The notes under the pieces are model-generated. The model had not been told where the DNA came from, did not search any database, and saw only the letters and a list, made by a program, of their open reading frames with translations. Shown here in pieces: positions 17,400 through 26,610 of a stretch of 64,000 bases of DNA; the stretch's first letter is position 1, and every line of letters begins with the position of its first letter. The translations under genes were made by a program, and so were the position numbers. This DNA is from Pseudomonas fluorescens (lineage in GTDB: Bacteria > Pseudomonadota > Gammaproteobacteria > Pseudomonadales > Pseudomonadaceae). The DNA is taken from assembly GCF_900215245.1 (NCBI RefSeq), contig NZ_LT907842.1, positions 620,001-684,000 on the forward strand. Direction: 5' to 3'.

Positions 17400-17852
17400 T
17401 CACTGACCCAGGGTCAGGACCTTCTGCATCATGGTTTTGGCGGTGTTCATCATTTCCGCGTTGGTCTGGAACGAGCGGCTGGCGGAAATCATGTCGGCCA
17501 TTTCCTCGACCACGTTGACGTTGGGGTAGTACACGTAACCCTTTTCGTTCGCGGCGGGGTGGTTAGGCTCGTAACGGGCCTCCAGGTTGCTCTGGTCTTC
17601 GACCACACCGAGTACCTGCACGCCTTGGCCTGCGGCATCCTGATTCTGGAACAGCGAATCGCCGCTACCGCTCTGGCCGGCCTGGCCGCCCTGGAACATG
17701 GTGGCGAACACCGGGTGACGGGCGCGGTAAGTCTGGTCAATGCTCGAAGACACGGTCTCGGCGTTGGCGATGTTACTGGCGACGGTGTTCAAACGCGTGG
17801 TCTGCGCGCTCATGCCACTGCCGGCAATATTGAAAACACTGGCTAGGGACAT
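17400..17852 (-). CDS. flgC: Flagellar basal-body rod protein FlgC
   Basis: A 150-residue proximal rod protein. The rod motif is SGMSAQTTRLNTVASNIANA near the N-terminus and the C-terminal helix is ISASRSFQTNAEMMNTAKTMM. It starts 3 bp after the flgB stop. Normal length. Confidence 0.95.
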   Translation of the reverse strand: MSLASVFNIAGSGMSAQTTRLNTVASNIANAETVSSSIDQTYRARHPVFATMFQGGQAGQSGSGDSLFQNQDAAGQGVQVLGVVEDQSNLEARYEPNHPAANEKGYVYYPNVNVVEEMADMISASRSFQTNAEMMNTAKTMMQKVLTLGQ

Positions 17853-17855
17853 GGC

Positions 17856-18263
17856 TTATTCTCCACGCAGGGCTGACATCAGCCCTTTGAATTTGCTGTT
17901 GAGCAGGGTGAAGCTGGCCTGGAAGTTCACCGAGTTCTCGGCGTAGGCCGATTGCTCAAGTTGGGCATCCACGGTGTTCTGATCGATCGATGGTTGCATC
18001 GGCGTGCGATACAGCAGCGACTCGTCACCACTGCCCAGGCCTTGCGCTTCAATATGACGGCTGTTGGTCATGTTCAAGGCAAAGGTGCCGTTCTTGGTCT
18101 TGTCCTGCTGCGCCGCGAGCACAGCGGAGAAGTCCAGGTCCCGAGCCTTGTAGTTCGGGGTATCGGCGTTGGCAATGTTGTTGGCCAGGACTTCAGCACG
18201 CTGGGCGCGGAAGCCCAGGGCTTGTTCGTGGATACCGAGCGCTTTATCGAAGCTGATGCTCAT
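17856..18263 (-). CDS. flgB: Flagellar basal-body rod protein FlgB
   Basis: A 135-residue proximal rod protein, first gene of flgBCDE. N-terminal rod motif LGFRAQRAEVLANNIANADT, then TPNYKARDLDF; C-terminal helix ends SAYAENSVNFQASFTLLNSK. A sigma-54 site lies about 44 bp upstream (18307-18322), consistent with the FleQ/FleR-controlled class of Pseudomonas flagellar genes. Confidence 0.95.
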   Translation of the reverse strand: MSISFDKALGIHEQALGFRAQRAEVLANNIANADTPNYKARDLDFSAVLAAQQDKTKNGTFALNMTNSRHIEAQGLGSGDESLLYRTPMQPSIDQNTVDAQLEQSAYAENSVNFQASFTLLNSKFKGLMSALRGE

Positions 18264-18306
18264 GGCGGAAACCTTTAGGCTGACCTGCTTTTCGTATCTG
18301 GGTTAT

Positions 18307-18322
18307 AGCAAGGCGCATGCCA
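18307..18322 (-). promoter_or_regulatory. Sigma-54 promoter of flgBCDE
   Basis: Minus-strand TGGCATGCGCCTTGCT fits the -24/-12 consensus TGGCACN5TTGCW with the GG-GC spacing of 10. It ends 43 bp before the flgB start. Confidence 0.8.
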
Positions 18323-18413
18323 ATTCGTTCAAGGCCCGTAATTCAAGGGTTTGCGAGGGGAATGCCGGCGGCAATGCCAGAAAAGCGGCAACGAACTTCC
18401 GCGTGGCGCCAGG

Positions 18414-18439
18414 AAAGCGGCAACCGCGGTTGCCGCTTT
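18414..18439. repeat. 26-bp perfect palindrome
   Basis: AAAGCGGCAACCG and its exact complement meet with no spacer. A partial copy of one arm (AAAAGCGGCAACG) lies 33 bp to the left. It sits in the 329-bp divergent gap between flgB and the 261-residue gene. It could be an operator, a cruciform or a REP remnant. Confidence 0.7.
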
Positions 18440-18592
18440 TACACATTGGCGGCAATGGTGCAGAGGAGGACATCGAGGGTACCGGCAGGCCTGACCGTTG
18501 GTCCGCACTGTCATTTCTGACAGTTGCGGAGCCTGCCGCCCCGGATGCTTGATTGCGCGGACACCCTTTCCTGAATAGCGCAGAGGCTCTAC

Positions 18593-19378
18593 ATGCTGAC
18601 CATCCCGACCCTCGGCTTCAAGTTACAAGACACAGCCCAGCCGATCCCGAACCTGAACACCAACCTGCTGGTGGGTAACTACGCAGAATTGACCTCCGCT
18701 ATTCCCGTGCTGCGAGCCGATTTCATCAATGTAAACATGAGCAGCAGCATCACCGGCGGCGTGTACAACCAAAGCTTTGAGGTAGGGGCAGATGCGCCCT
18801 CTCTCAACATTTCGATACCCCGGGTGTTTGTTGAAGCCAACATAGGCAACTACGTACAACTACTGTTGCGCATCAGCCGTAACAGGGTCATTTCTTCCGC
18901 GCCGACCGCGACGGTGAGCATTAATAAAGGCCCCGTCGTCGTCCCCCCCACCCCAACCACCGTATGGGATTTCAGCGATGGCACTTTCCAAGGCTGGGTA
19001 CCTCAGGGGCCTTACGTCGGCGGTTTGCTGCGTATTAGCAATGGCAGCGTGGTGGCCGACATCCCCAACAGCCAAGCAACCAGTGCCCACATCATTTCCC
19101 GCGCAGTGCCGGTGATTGCAGGGCGCACGTACGATTGCAGCTTCGAGGTCATTGGCGGTATGGCCACCAGTGACGGCTCGACCCTGTACATGACGATAAA
19201 TGGCAGCCGGATCGGCACCGACGTACAGAACATTACCAGCGCACAGCGGCAAACCGGGACAGGGACATTCACGGCGCCCCTGACGGGCGACGTCCGTCTA
19301 GGCATTTTCAATGCGAAGGTACCCAACGGGATTCATCGTCTTTCCCTGGGCAATATCCGAATGACCGCCAGGCCCTGA
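18593..19378 (+). CDS. Hypothetical beta-sandwich protein
   Basis: A 261-residue protein with no obvious signal peptide. The N-terminal 115 residues are beta-rich; a PPTPTT hinge (about 117-122) leads to a C-terminal domain starting VWDFSDGTFQGWVPQG, a pattern like carbohydrate-binding beta-sandwich modules (the TFQGW stretch followed by GRTYDCSFEVIGG and a closing GNIRMTA strand). It is preceded by GAGG and sits divergently between flgB and cheR, breaking a normally uninterrupted flagellar locus. Ligand-binding or surface roles are possible; function unknown. Confidence 0.65.
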   Translation: MLTIPTLGFKLQDTAQPIPNLNTNLLVGNYAELTSAIPVLRADFINVNMSSSITGGVYNQSFEVGADAPSLNISIPRVFVEANIGNYVQLLLRISRNRVISSAPTATVSINKGPVVVPPTPTTVWDFSDGTFQGWVPQGPYVGGLLRISNGSVVADIPNSQATSAHIISRAVPVIAGRTYDCSFEVIGGMATSDGSTLYMTINGSRIGTDVQNITSAQRQTGTGTFTAPLTGDVRLGIFNAKVPNGIHRLSLGNIRMTARP

Positions 19379-19419
19379 GTCAGTCCGAGCCGTCGGCACC
19401 CCTACTTTGAGCCCATGAA

Positions 19420-19449
19420 AAACGGGAGGCCCTTGCGGGCCTCCCGTTT
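19420..19449. terminator. Bidirectional terminator
   Basis: A 13-bp perfect stem (AAACGGGAGGCCC / GGGCCTCCCGTTT) with a TTGC loop separates the convergent 261-residue gene and cheR, with A and T flanks. Confidence 0.9.
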
Positions 19450-19469
19450 GTTTTGACTCACCCCCCCCA

Positions 19470-20297
19470 TCACTTCGCCTGGTAAATGATGCCGGGGCTG
19501 CACTGCACCATCTGGTAATGATCCGGCAGGCCGTTCAACGCCTCGGACGCCCCGAGGAACAGGTAACCGCCGCGCTTGAGCGTGCCGTGAATGCGCAACA
19601 GGATGTCCTTCTTCACTTCCGCCGAAAAGTAGATCAGCACGTTGCGGCAGAACACCATGTCGAACTTGCCCAGGCTGGCGTAGCTGTCGAGCAAGTTGAA
19701 CGAACGAAACTCCACCCGGCTCTTGATGGGCGCCTTGACGGCCCAACGCCCCGCGCCTTTGGAGTCGAAGTAACGCTGCAGGCGTTCCTGGGACAAACCA
19801 CGGCCCAGGGCCAGGCTGTCGTACTCACCCGTTTTGCAATTGGTGAGCATCGTGCCGGACAGATCGGTGGCGACAATTTGCGCGCCGGCCTTCAGTTGCC
19901 CCATGTTGGTCCGCTCGAACTCGTCGATGGACATCGAAATCGAATACGGTTCCTGCCCCGAAGAGCAGGCAGCCGACCAGATTCGCAGCCGCTGGCCCGG
20001 GCTGGCCTTGATGGCCTCCGGCAGCACCTTGCTCTTGAGCACTTCGAAAGGGTAGGTGTCGCGAAACCATAAGGTTTCATTGGTGGTCATCGCATCGACC
20101 ACCATTTCTTTGAGCCCGCTGCGTGGCTGCCCCTGAATACGCTGAACCAACTCACCCAGGGACTTGATGCCCTGCTGTTCCATCAGCTTGTTGAGACGGC
20201 TGGATACCAGGTATTGCTTGTTTTCACCAAGCAATATGCCACAGGCTTTTTCCAGGAAGACCCGGAACTGTTCGAAATCCAAATTACCCGTAGACAA
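19470..20297 (-). CDS. cheR: Chemotaxis protein methyltransferase CheR
   Basis: A 275-residue enzyme that methylates glutamates of chemoreceptors with S-adenosylmethionine. The N-terminal alpha-helical domain is followed by TTNETLWFRD (71-80) and the SAM-binding motif SAACSSGQEPYS (108-119); NVLIYF lies later. It follows cheV on the same strand, 44 bp away, as in other Pseudomonas. Confidence 0.95.
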   Translation of the reverse strand: MSTGNLDFEQFRVFLEKACGILLGENKQYLVSSRLNKLMEQQGIKSLGELVQRIQGQPRSGLKEMVVDAMTTNETLWFRDTYPFEVLKSKVLPEAIKASPGQRLRIWSAACSSGQEPYSISMSIDEFERTNMGQLKAGAQIVATDLSGTMLTNCKTGEYDSLALGRGLSQERLQRYFDSKGAGRWAVKAPIKSRVEFRSFNLLDSYASLGKFDMVFCRNVLIYFSAEVKKDILLRIHGTLKRGGYLFLGASEALNGLPDHYQMVQCSPGIIYQAK

Positions 20298-20341
20298 TGA
20301 TACCGCCTCTTAAATCGTGTGACCGCCAGGAGGAAATCCTC

Positions 20342-21274
20342 CTAGCTGTGATCTGCTGCCTTGATCCGGTCGACAACCCGGGATGCCAGGTCATCAGGAC
20401 GGAATTTGGCCAAAAAGTCATCGGCACCGACTTTCTTGACCATCGCCTGATTGAATACGCCCGACAACGAAGTATGCAGGATGATATGCAATTTTTGCAT
20501 GCGTGGATCGTTACGTATCTCGGCCGTCAGGGTATAGCCGTCCATTTCTGGCATCTCGATGTCGGAAATCATCATCAAGAATTCTTCTTCCGGCTTCTTG
20601 CCTTCATCCACCAGCTTGCGCAGGTAATCCAGGGCCTGGCGACCATCGTTGAGCGCCACCACTTCCACACCGACGGTTTGCAGGCAGCGGCTCACCTGTT
20701 TGCGTGCCACCGAGGAGTCATCCACCGTGAGCACACGCAGGGAAATCGCCTTGTGCGCGGTCTCGGCGTCCACGACGCCCACCGAGATCGATTCCGAGGT
20801 AGGGGCCACTTCGGCGAGGATCTTCTCCACGTCGATAATTTCCACCAACTGGTTATCGACCCGCGTCACCGCCGTGAGGTAGTGATCGCGCCCGGTGCCC
20901 TTGGGTGGCGGATGGATCTCCTCCCAGTTCATGTTGACGATGCGCTCCACCGAGCGCACCAGGAAACCCTGGGTCTTGGTGTTGTACTCGGTGATGATCA
21001 CGAACGGGTTCTCGCGGTCCTGCAGACCGGCGGAACTCGTGGCCAGGGCCAAGTCAAGAATCGGTATGGTCGCGCCACGAATGTTGGCCACGCCGCAGAC
21101 CACAGGGCTGGATTTGGGCATTATGGTGAGCTTGGGGCACTGCAACACTTCCCGCACTTTAAACACATTGATGCCGTACAGCTGTTTGCCATCCAGGCGG
21201 AAAAGCAACAACTCCAGGCGATTCTGCCCTACCAGCTGTGTGCGCTGGTTTACTGAATCCATTACTCCTGCCAT
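20342..21274 (-). CDS. cheV: Chemotaxis coupling protein CheV
   Basis: A 310-residue fusion of a CheW domain (about residues 15-155) and a receiver domain (about 178-305) with the phosphorylation site Asp238 in MMISDIEMPEMDG and the acidic pair in TVDDSS. It couples receptors to CheA and helps adaptation. Transcribed with cheR and divergently from flgA. Confidence 0.95.
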   Translation of the reverse strand: MAGVMDSVNQRTQLVGQNRLELLLFRLDGKQLYGINVFKVREVLQCPKLTIMPKSSPVVCGVANIRGATIPILDLALATSSAGLQDRENPFVIITEYNTKTQGFLVRSVERIVNMNWEEIHPPPKGTGRDHYLTAVTRVDNQLVEIIDVEKILAEVAPTSESISVGVVDAETAHKAISLRVLTVDDSSVARKQVSRCLQTVGVEVVALNDGRQALDYLRKLVDEGKKPEEEFLMMISDIEMPEMDGYTLTAEIRNDPRMQKLHIILHTSLSGVFNQAMVKKVGADDFLAKFRPDDLASRVVDRIKAADHS

Positions 21275-21302
21275 GCCCAGACTCCTACGCTAAAACCTTT
21301 GG

Positions 21303-21319
21303 GGGTACGACGCGTACCC
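21303..21319. promoter_or_regulatory. Palindrome in the cheV-flgA divergent promoter region
   Basis: GGGTACG-ACG-CGTACCC, a 7-bp perfect inverted repeat with a 3-bp centre, lies in the 82-bp gap between the divergent starts of cheV and flgA. Its position suits an operator; no known Pseudomonas regulator is recognised. Confidence 0.4.
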
Positions 21320-21356
21320 AACACTAAACGGCACGAGCTTTGCTATTTATTGATTT

Positions 21357-22121
21357 ATGAACCTTATAACGACAGTTTCCCGACGCCTTCGCCTCCCACG
21401 GTATAGCAGATTGCTCTGCGTCTCGATGGCACTGCTCGCCTTGGGCTCGGGCGTCACGGCACGTGCAGATAACGTCACCTTGCCTGATCTCCTTATCGGC
21501 GTCACTCAAGGCTTTCTTGAGTTCACTGTAGAAGATTATCTGGCGACCACACAGACACCTGGGCGTTATGAAATCCAAGTCAACCCGTTAGACCCACGCC
21601 TGCGCATGCCAATGTGCGACAAGGAATTGACGGCCTCACTGGAAAGCCCCGCCCAGCCCATCGGCCGCGTGACGGTAAAGGTGCGCTGCGAAGGTGCATC
21701 GCCCTGGACCGTGTTCGTGCCGGCACAGGTCAAACTGTTTCGCGATGTCGTGGTGGTCACTCGCCCGCTCAAACGCACGGGTATCATCGGTTTTGAAGAC
21801 GTCGCCCTGCGCGAACGGGATATCAGCCTGATCAATCAGGGCTACCTCACCTCGCTGGATCAGGCGGTCGGGCAAAAACTGACCCGACCAATGGTGACCG
21901 ATCAGGTCATCACATTGGTCCACCTGGAACAGGCTGAAGTGATTCGCAAGGGCGACCAGGTGGTGATTTCCGCCAGCAGTGGCGGGCTGACCGTCAAGAT
22001 GCCGGGCGAGGCGCTGTCCAACGGCGGCATGAGCGAACAGATTCGAGTCAAGAACCTCAATTCCAACCGTGTCATCAAGGCGCAGGTGACTGCACCAGGC
22101 CAAGTTGAGGTGGCGTTATAG
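21357..22121 (+). CDS. flgA: Flagellar P-ring assembly chaperone FlgA
   Basis: A 254-residue periplasmic chaperone for the FlgI P-ring. A signal peptide spans about residues 1-38 (cleavage after ARA). The mature part has the FlgA/SAF domain: [18 protein letters not shown], and the C-terminal [20 protein letters not shown]. It precedes flgM, matching PA3350-PA3351. Confidence 0.93.
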   Translation: MNLITTVSRRLRLPRYSRLLCVSMALLALGSGVTARADNVTLPDLLIGVTQGFLEFTVEDYLATTQTPGRYEIQVNPLDPRLRMPMCDKELTASLESPAQPIGRVTVKVRCEGASPWTVFVPAQVKLFRDVVVVTRPLKRTGIIGFEDVALRERDISLINQGYLTSLDQAVGQKLTRPMVTDQVITLVHLEQAEVIRKGDQVVISASSGGLTVKMPGEALSNGGMSEQIRVKNLNSNRVIKAQVTAPGQVEVAL

Positions 22122-22199
22122 ATCACTGGTATCAAACGCCAGCTTTTCCTACACTGTGCGTTGGATGTCGGCCTGTGCAGGTTTATTGTCAATCGAACC

Positions 22200-22226
22200 T
22201 AAAGTTTGTTCGGGTATGGCCGAAAA
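22200..22226 (+). promoter_or_regulatory. FliA (sigma-28) promoter of flgM
   Basis: TAAAGTTT, 11 bp, then GCCGAAAA closely matches the FliA consensus (TAAAGTTT-N11-GCCGATAA). It lies 37 bp before the flgM start, so flgMN are expressed late through FliA as well as with flgA. Confidence 0.88.
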
Positions 22227-22263
22227 CATGGCAAGCGTCCAAATACCCAGAGGTTTTTTTATC

Positions 22264-22587
22264 ATGGTCATTGATTTCAGTCGTTTGAATAACACCCCGG
22301 CTTTGCCCGGCAATACGCGCACCAGTGGTGCCAAGGACAGCGTAGAGGCCAAAGCCCAGCCCCTGCCCGCCAAGGCAGAACAGGCCGGCGCCAGCCAGAG
22401 TGGGGAATCGGTACACCTGAGCAATGAGGCTCAACAGTTGCAAAAGGTCACTGACTCGCTGCGCGATCAACCCGTTGTCAATAAAGCCCGCGTGGCCGAA
22501 TTGAAGCAGGCGGTCGCCGATGGCAGCTATAAAGTCGACAGCAACCGTGTAGCCAGCAAGCTGCTTAACTTCGAAGCCGAGCGCTAG
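22264..22587 (+). CDS. flgM: Anti-sigma-28 factor FlgM
   Basis: A 107-residue anti-sigma factor that holds FliA until hook completion and is then exported. The N-terminal half is disordered and Ala/Gln-rich; the C-terminal FliA-binding part reads [13 protein letters not shown] and ends [10 protein letters not shown]. The ATG at 22264 ([10 protein letters not shown]) matches the family start. A FliA promoter precedes it. Confidence 0.93.
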   Translation: MVIDFSRLNNTPALPGNTRTSGAKDSVEAKAQPLPAKAEQAGASQSGESVHLSNEAQQLQKVTDSLRDQPVVNKARVAELKQAVADGSYKVDSNRVASKLLNFEAER

Positions 22588-22635
22588 GCAAAGGCCTGCG
22601 CAGGGCTTTTGGACGCTTAAACCCCAAGGCCAGCC

Positions 22636-23106
22636 ATGCACCACGACGAACATTTGCTCCAACTGATCATTGATGATCTGGCGCCGACGCAACAGTTGCT
22701 CGAGCTGCTCAAAGAAGAATCCCTGGCCCTGTACGGCCGGGACATGCGCTTGCTGGAAGAAATTCTGGCGCGCAAGCAGTCGCTGATCGTGCTGCTGGAG
22801 CAGCATGGCAAGAAGCGCAGCGAAATTCTCATCAGCCTTGGCCTGCCGGCTGATCACGACGGCCTCGCACAACTGGCCAGCCATTCTTCGGTTGGCGATC
22901 AGTTGCTGGCGCAGAGCACCGCACTCAATCAGTTACTCGCCCAGTGCCAGGAAGCCAACCTGCTCAATGGCCAGTCGATCCAGCTTCAGCAAGCTACGAC
23001 CGCCAACCAGCTGCGTATACTTCACGGCGGAGAACCTCCGGCGCTTTACAACGCCCAAGGTTCTACCTCACGTCTGGTCAAGCCAAGCACCCGCAGCCAA
23101 GCCTGA
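22636..23106 (+). CDS. flgN: Flagellar export chaperone FlgN
   Basis: A 156-residue helical chaperone for the hook-filament junction proteins FlgK and FlgL. It shows the FlgN pattern of a long amphipathic helix pair (LLQLIIDDLAPTQQLLELLK, then LARKQSLIVLLEQHGKKRS). It follows flgM by 48 bp in the same operon. Confidence 0.9.
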   Translation: MHHDEHLLQLIIDDLAPTQQLLELLKEESLALYGRDMRLLEEILARKQSLIVLLEQHGKKRSEILISLGLPADHDGLAQLASHSSVGDQLLAQSTALNQLLAQCQEANLLNGQSIQLQQATTANQLRILHGGEPPALYNAQGSTSRLVKPSTRSQA

Positions 23107-23202
23107 CGCCGGTTTACAGCGCGCCCTATCCAAGGCGCGCAACATGCTGGCAAAATGCCGGTTCTTGCGTGTAGTCGTATTTTGTCTGGAGATGGAAGAA
23201 CC

Positions 23203-23952
23203 GTGTTCAACGCCCTTAATGCGGAAGATGCTCCGCAGCCACCCAAGGTGCTCACCACGCCTCTGGAAATCGCCAGCACATTACGGATGCTGCAAGAGAG
23301 TCATGATCCGCTGATCATCACCTTCCACGAACGCAGTCAGCGCTTCCAGAGCTACCTGGTGGCCGTTGACCGGGACAGCAAGACACTGGCGCTGGACGAA
23401 ATGATCCCCCGTGACGGTGAACGTTATCTCGAGAATGGTGAGCCGTTCCGTATCGAAGGCTTCCATGAAGGTGTGCGCGTCGCTTGGGAAAGCAACGGCA
23501 CGCTGACCATCAGCGAAAAAGACGGCCATCGCATCTACACCGGCAGCATGCCTGCCGAGGTGGTCTACCATCAGCGCCGCAATGCCTTCCGGGCCGCGTT
23601 GAAGCTGGCGCAACTGGTCAACATCGAACTGGGTGGCGAAAAACTCAAGGCGCCCATCAGCGGCAAGTTGCTGGATATATCCGCCACTGGCTGCAAGTTG
23701 CGCTTTGAAGGGGATATTTCCGAACGCCTGCAGCTGGGCCAGGTCTATGACCGCTTTATCGCCGCCCTGCCCTTCGGCAGCATGACCACTTCCGTCGAAC
23801 TGCGTTACCTGCACTTCGAAGACAAGATCAACACCACCTTCGCCGGCGTGCGCTTCCACAACATGAGCGGGCTGGTGCAGCGCCAGGTGGAACGTTTTGT
23901 GTACCAGCTACAGCGCGAAGCGCGGCGGTTCGACAAGGACGACGATTTTTAA
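23203..23952 (+). CDS. ycgR: Flagellar brake protein YcgR (PilZ domain)
   Basis: A 249-residue c-di-GMP receptor that slows flagellar rotation. An N-terminal YcgR domain is followed by a PilZ domain with both binding motifs: RRNAFR (125-130, RxxxR type) and DISATG (158-163, [D/N]xSxxG). I choose the GTG at 23203 because GGAGATGGAAG lies before it and the extension upstream has no family similarity. It ends the flgM-flgN-ycgR unit. Confidence 0.92.
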   Translation: MFNALNAEDAPQPPKVLTTPLEIASTLRMLQESHDPLIITFHERSQRFQSYLVAVDRDSKTLALDEMIPRDGERYLENGEPFRIEGFHEGVRVAWESNGTLTISEKDGHRIYTGSMPAEVVYHQRRNAFRAALKLAQLVNIELGGEKLKAPISGKLLDISATGCKLRFEGDISERLQLGQVYDRFIAALPFGSMTTSVELRYLHFEDKINTTFAGVRFHNMSGLVQRQVERFVYQLQREARRFDKDDDF

Positions 23953-23971
23953 GTCTTAGCGATCGCGGCAA

Positions 23972-24009
23972 AAAAAACGGGCAGATCCTGATGGGATCTG
24001 CCCGTTTTT
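23972..24009. terminator. Bidirectional terminator
   Basis: AACGGGCAGATCC and its complement around a TGAT loop, flanked by A and T runs, separate convergent ycgR and the MFS gene. Confidence 0.9.
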
Positions 24010-24013
24010 GCTA

Positions 24014-25405
24014 TCAGGGGCGCGCCCTGCTCAGATCGTGAGGATGGTCGTCTGGGCCGAGCGGCTCCGGCGGCCCTTCGAACGCCGGCTCATCGGCTGG
24101 CGACTGCGGATCCGCTTCAGCCTCCGGTTCGGGGTCAGGCACCACGGTCTGCATCTGCTCCTGCACCACCGCCTCGTCAACGCGGGGGTCCAGGCACGCG
24201 ACCAGCGGCGAGCTGGACATGCTGTCGGGCATCGCCACGTGGTGCAGTGGCGCATCATCCACCTGATGCAGGTTGGTCACCGCTTTCGGCCGAATACGCC
24301 AGACCAGAATCAACGCACACAGGCTGAAAAACGCATACAGCATGTGGCTGCCGAACAGCTTCATGACCACACCGGCCAAGAGTGGCCCGACACTCGCACC
24401 AACCCCGTAAGTCACCAGCAACATGGCCGTCAGCGACACTCGGCGATCACCCTCAACATGGTCGTTGGAAAACGCTACCGCCAGCGGGTACAGGCAGAAT
24501 TGCACCAGCGAACACAAGAACCCAGCCACGAACAGCACTTCCAAAGGCACGTGGGTCATCACCGCCAACGGCAACGCCGCCACCGCCAGACACAAGGCAA
24601 AGCAGCGAATCAACAAGGCCCGGTCATAACGGTCCGACAACCAGCCCAACGGCCATTGCACCAGCAGACCGGCGAAAATGCAGCTACCCATAAACAGACC
24701 GACCTGTTCAGTGGTCAGCCCCTGCTGTGAGGCGTAGAGCGGCGCCAAACCGTAGAACGAACCCACGATCAACCCCGCGCCCAAAACCGTACTGAGCGAC
24801 TGTGGCACCCGCTTGATAAAGAAGCGCGGCTCCATCGGGGCGGGATGCAGGGGCGCTGGGTGAATCCGTCGCGTCATGGCCACGGGCACCAGGCACAACG
24901 CAAAGCACAAAGCGACCAGCATCAGCAATTCAAGACCGAGCTCGGGGTGCATCACCAGGATCAACTGACCCAACACCAACCCCAGGTAGGACGCGATCAT
25001 ATAGCCGCTGAACACCACGCCTCGCTGCTTGGCATCCGCCTGCTCGTTGAGCCAGCTTTCGATGACCATGTATTGGCACATCATGCCCAGACCCACAATC
25101 ATCCGCAGCACGATCCAGGCCGGCAGCCAGTTGATCAGGCCATGCCCGAGCACCGCTGCACCGACAATCCCGGCGCAGGTGGCATATGCACGAATGTGCC
25201 CGACCCGGGCGATCAGGCGGTGACCGATCTTGCCACCCAGCACCAGGCCAAAGTAGTTGGCCGCCATGAGCGCACCCACCCATAAGCTGTCGACATGGTC
25301 GGCCGCCAGGCGCAATGCAAGGTAAGTACTGAGCAGGCCGGACCCGATCAACATCATCAAGGAGGCGAAATAAAGGGCTCGAAAAGATTTCCAGATTTGG
25401 CGCAT
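24014..25405 (-). CDS. MFS transporter
   Basis: A 463-residue major facilitator of the YcaD-like type, with about 12 membrane segments in residues 10-390 and the motif A variants (GGKIGHRLIARVGH between TM2 and TM3, GWLSDRYDRALLIR in the second half). An acidic, proline-rich cytoplasmic tail of about 70 residues (PDPEPEAEADPQ) extends beyond the usual end. Substrate unknown. It is followed by a strong terminator shared with ycgR. Confidence 0.85.
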   Translation of the reverse strand: MRQIWKSFRALYFASLMMLIGSGLLSTYLALRLAADHVDSLWVGALMAANYFGLVLGGKIGHRLIARVGHIRAYATCAGIVGAAVLGHGLINWLPAWIVLRMIVGLGMMCQYMVIESWLNEQADAKQRGVVFSGYMIASYLGLVLGQLILVMHPELGLELLMLVALCFALCLVPVAMTRRIHPAPLHPAPMEPRFFIKRVPQSLSTVLGAGLIVGSFYGLAPLYASQQGLTTEQVGLFMGSCIFAGLLVQWPLGWLSDRYDRALLIRCFALCLAVAALPLAVMTHVPLEVLFVAGFLCSLVQFCLYPLAVAFSNDHVEGDRRVSLTAMLLVTYGVGASVGPLLAGVVMKLFGSHMLYAFFSLCALILVWRIRPKAVTNLHQVDDAPLHHVAMPDSMSSSPLVACLDPRVDEAVVQEQMQTVVPDPEPEAEADPQSPADEPAFEGPPEPLGPDDHPHDLSRARP

Positions 25406-25632
25406 CGGCGTTCCGAGCGGCTCCTTGCAGTGAGGGACAGGGCTATCGGAATGATAGTCCGGTGTTACCAGGCCCGGACAGGCGATAAAGGCTGTTTTCC
25501 GGGAATATTTTGCTTAATAGCTCAGACGCTGCCTGGCCGGTTGCAAGGTACAAAGGTTGCGATAAATAACCACGCACCTGCTGTGAACGCTGATCACCGG
25601 CAAGGTTCGACCGGTGTTCGTCAAGCACGCAC

Positions 25633-25670
25633 AAAAAAGCCCCGCCAGAGCAATCCGTACGGGGCTTTTT
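25633..25670. terminator. Bidirectional terminator-like hairpin
   Basis: AAAAAAGCCCCG and CGGGGCTTTTT enclose a loop of about 17 nt. It lies just outside the left border of the old integration scar. Confidence 0.7.
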
Positions 25671-25708
25671 AGAGGAGCCACGAATCTGGCGTCCCACGGC
25701 CGGTTCGA

Positions 25709-26071
25709 TTCCTTGTCTTGGTCACCCCTTTATAGCCAACGAGTCTAGTCACCAAGGCGCGCATTCGTGAAAGACGGCTAGCCTCGTAATCGAGTAGCGA
25801 TGGCAGGGATGTCGCTACTCGTTCTGCTAGCAATGACTAAAGGAAATACCTCCCATGGACGGCTCCGCGATCACAACGTTTCAGATTATGAGCGTTGCCC
25901 TGCGTTTTGCTTGGCGACCATGAGGAAACGGCTCAGAACCAGCCCCGCGTGATGCGCCGGGCGGGTGCTGGTTCGTGCACCTACAGCAATGCTCATGCTG
26001 TCGTCATTTCGTCTTGGAAGAGGCGAGATATGACGATTAAGAAACACCCAAACTTATGAAAGGAAAATAGC
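25709..26071. other. Non-coding stretch in the old element
   Basis: No gene supported. A 22-codon ORF at 25855-25923 has a fair ribosome binding site but no other support. A GAACCAGC/GCTGGTTC stem lies at about 25936-25972, upstream of the 102-residue gene. Confidence 0.4.
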
Positions 26072-26380
26072 GTGCCTTATCTCGTCGAGTTTCATAACAG
26101 AGCAGGTTTCGCCTCAAGCTTCAGGGTCGAATGGGACGGCGGCGAATGCCCTCCCGATAGAACCGAGATGACCACCGCCGGTGGCGTTGCGAAGGTCAAC
26201 CTTCGTGAGCAAAATGTTCCCGAGGGCGCCTCCTGCTGGGCGAGAGCCTACGTTCAGGGCGGGCCAAACCACGACTCGGGCGACAACTTCACCTACAGAA
26301 GCGCCGATACTTCTGTCGCGTCTTACTCAATCACCGGCACCACGCTCAACTCCTCCTTCGAGTTGGACATCAACGACTGA
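26072..26380 (+). CDS. Small beta-sandwich-like hypothetical protein
   Basis: A 102-residue protein starting with GTG (GAAAGGAAAATAGC upstream). The alternation of short hydrophobic strands (YLVEFHNRAGF, SFRVEWDGG, GASCWARAYVQGG, ASYSITGTTLNSSFEL) suggests an all-beta fold; the first block is loosely like the beta-sandwich tail of pore-forming cytolysins. No signal peptide. It is the only gene in the eroded element and is followed by a good terminator, so it is a self-contained unit. Function unknown; the cytolysin likeness is weak. Confidence 0.55.
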   Translation: MPYLVEFHNRAGFASSFRVEWDGGECPPDRTEMTTAGGVAKVNLREQNVPEGASCWARAYVQGGPNHDSGDNFTYRSADTSVASYSITGTTLNSSFELDIND

Positions 26381-26492
26381 GCACGCAGCTCGGTCACTGT
26401 GGGTGACGGGGCGTTTGCTGCGTCGCCTCCGGACCACCGACCGGCAGGCGTTGATGAGGCTGCTCAAGGGGCTTGCTTAAAACGCTGACAAA

Positions 26493-26530
26493 AAAAAGCC
26501 CCATGAGCACGTGGCTCAACGGGGCTTTTT
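26493..26530. terminator. Terminator after the 102-residue gene
   Basis: AAAAAGCCCC / GGGGCTTTTT with an 18-nt loop that can pair further (GAGCACGTGGCTC). It ends the transcript of the gene at 26072. Confidence 0.85.
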
Positions 26531-26610
26531 GCTGCCTGTAACATTTCTGTTGCACCCGCTGTGCACGAGCGCTCAACGACAACAACAGAAACGGCTGGAG
26601 GTCTTTGTTT

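Noticed and set aside
25687..25715. A possible tRNA pseudogene read as a working tRNA
   Set aside because: Only the 3' acceptor/T-arm part is present and the T stem no longer pairs; it fits an old attachment site.
25855..25923. A 22-codon ORF with AAGGAAAT upstream
   Set aside because: Too short and with no other support such as coupling or known family.
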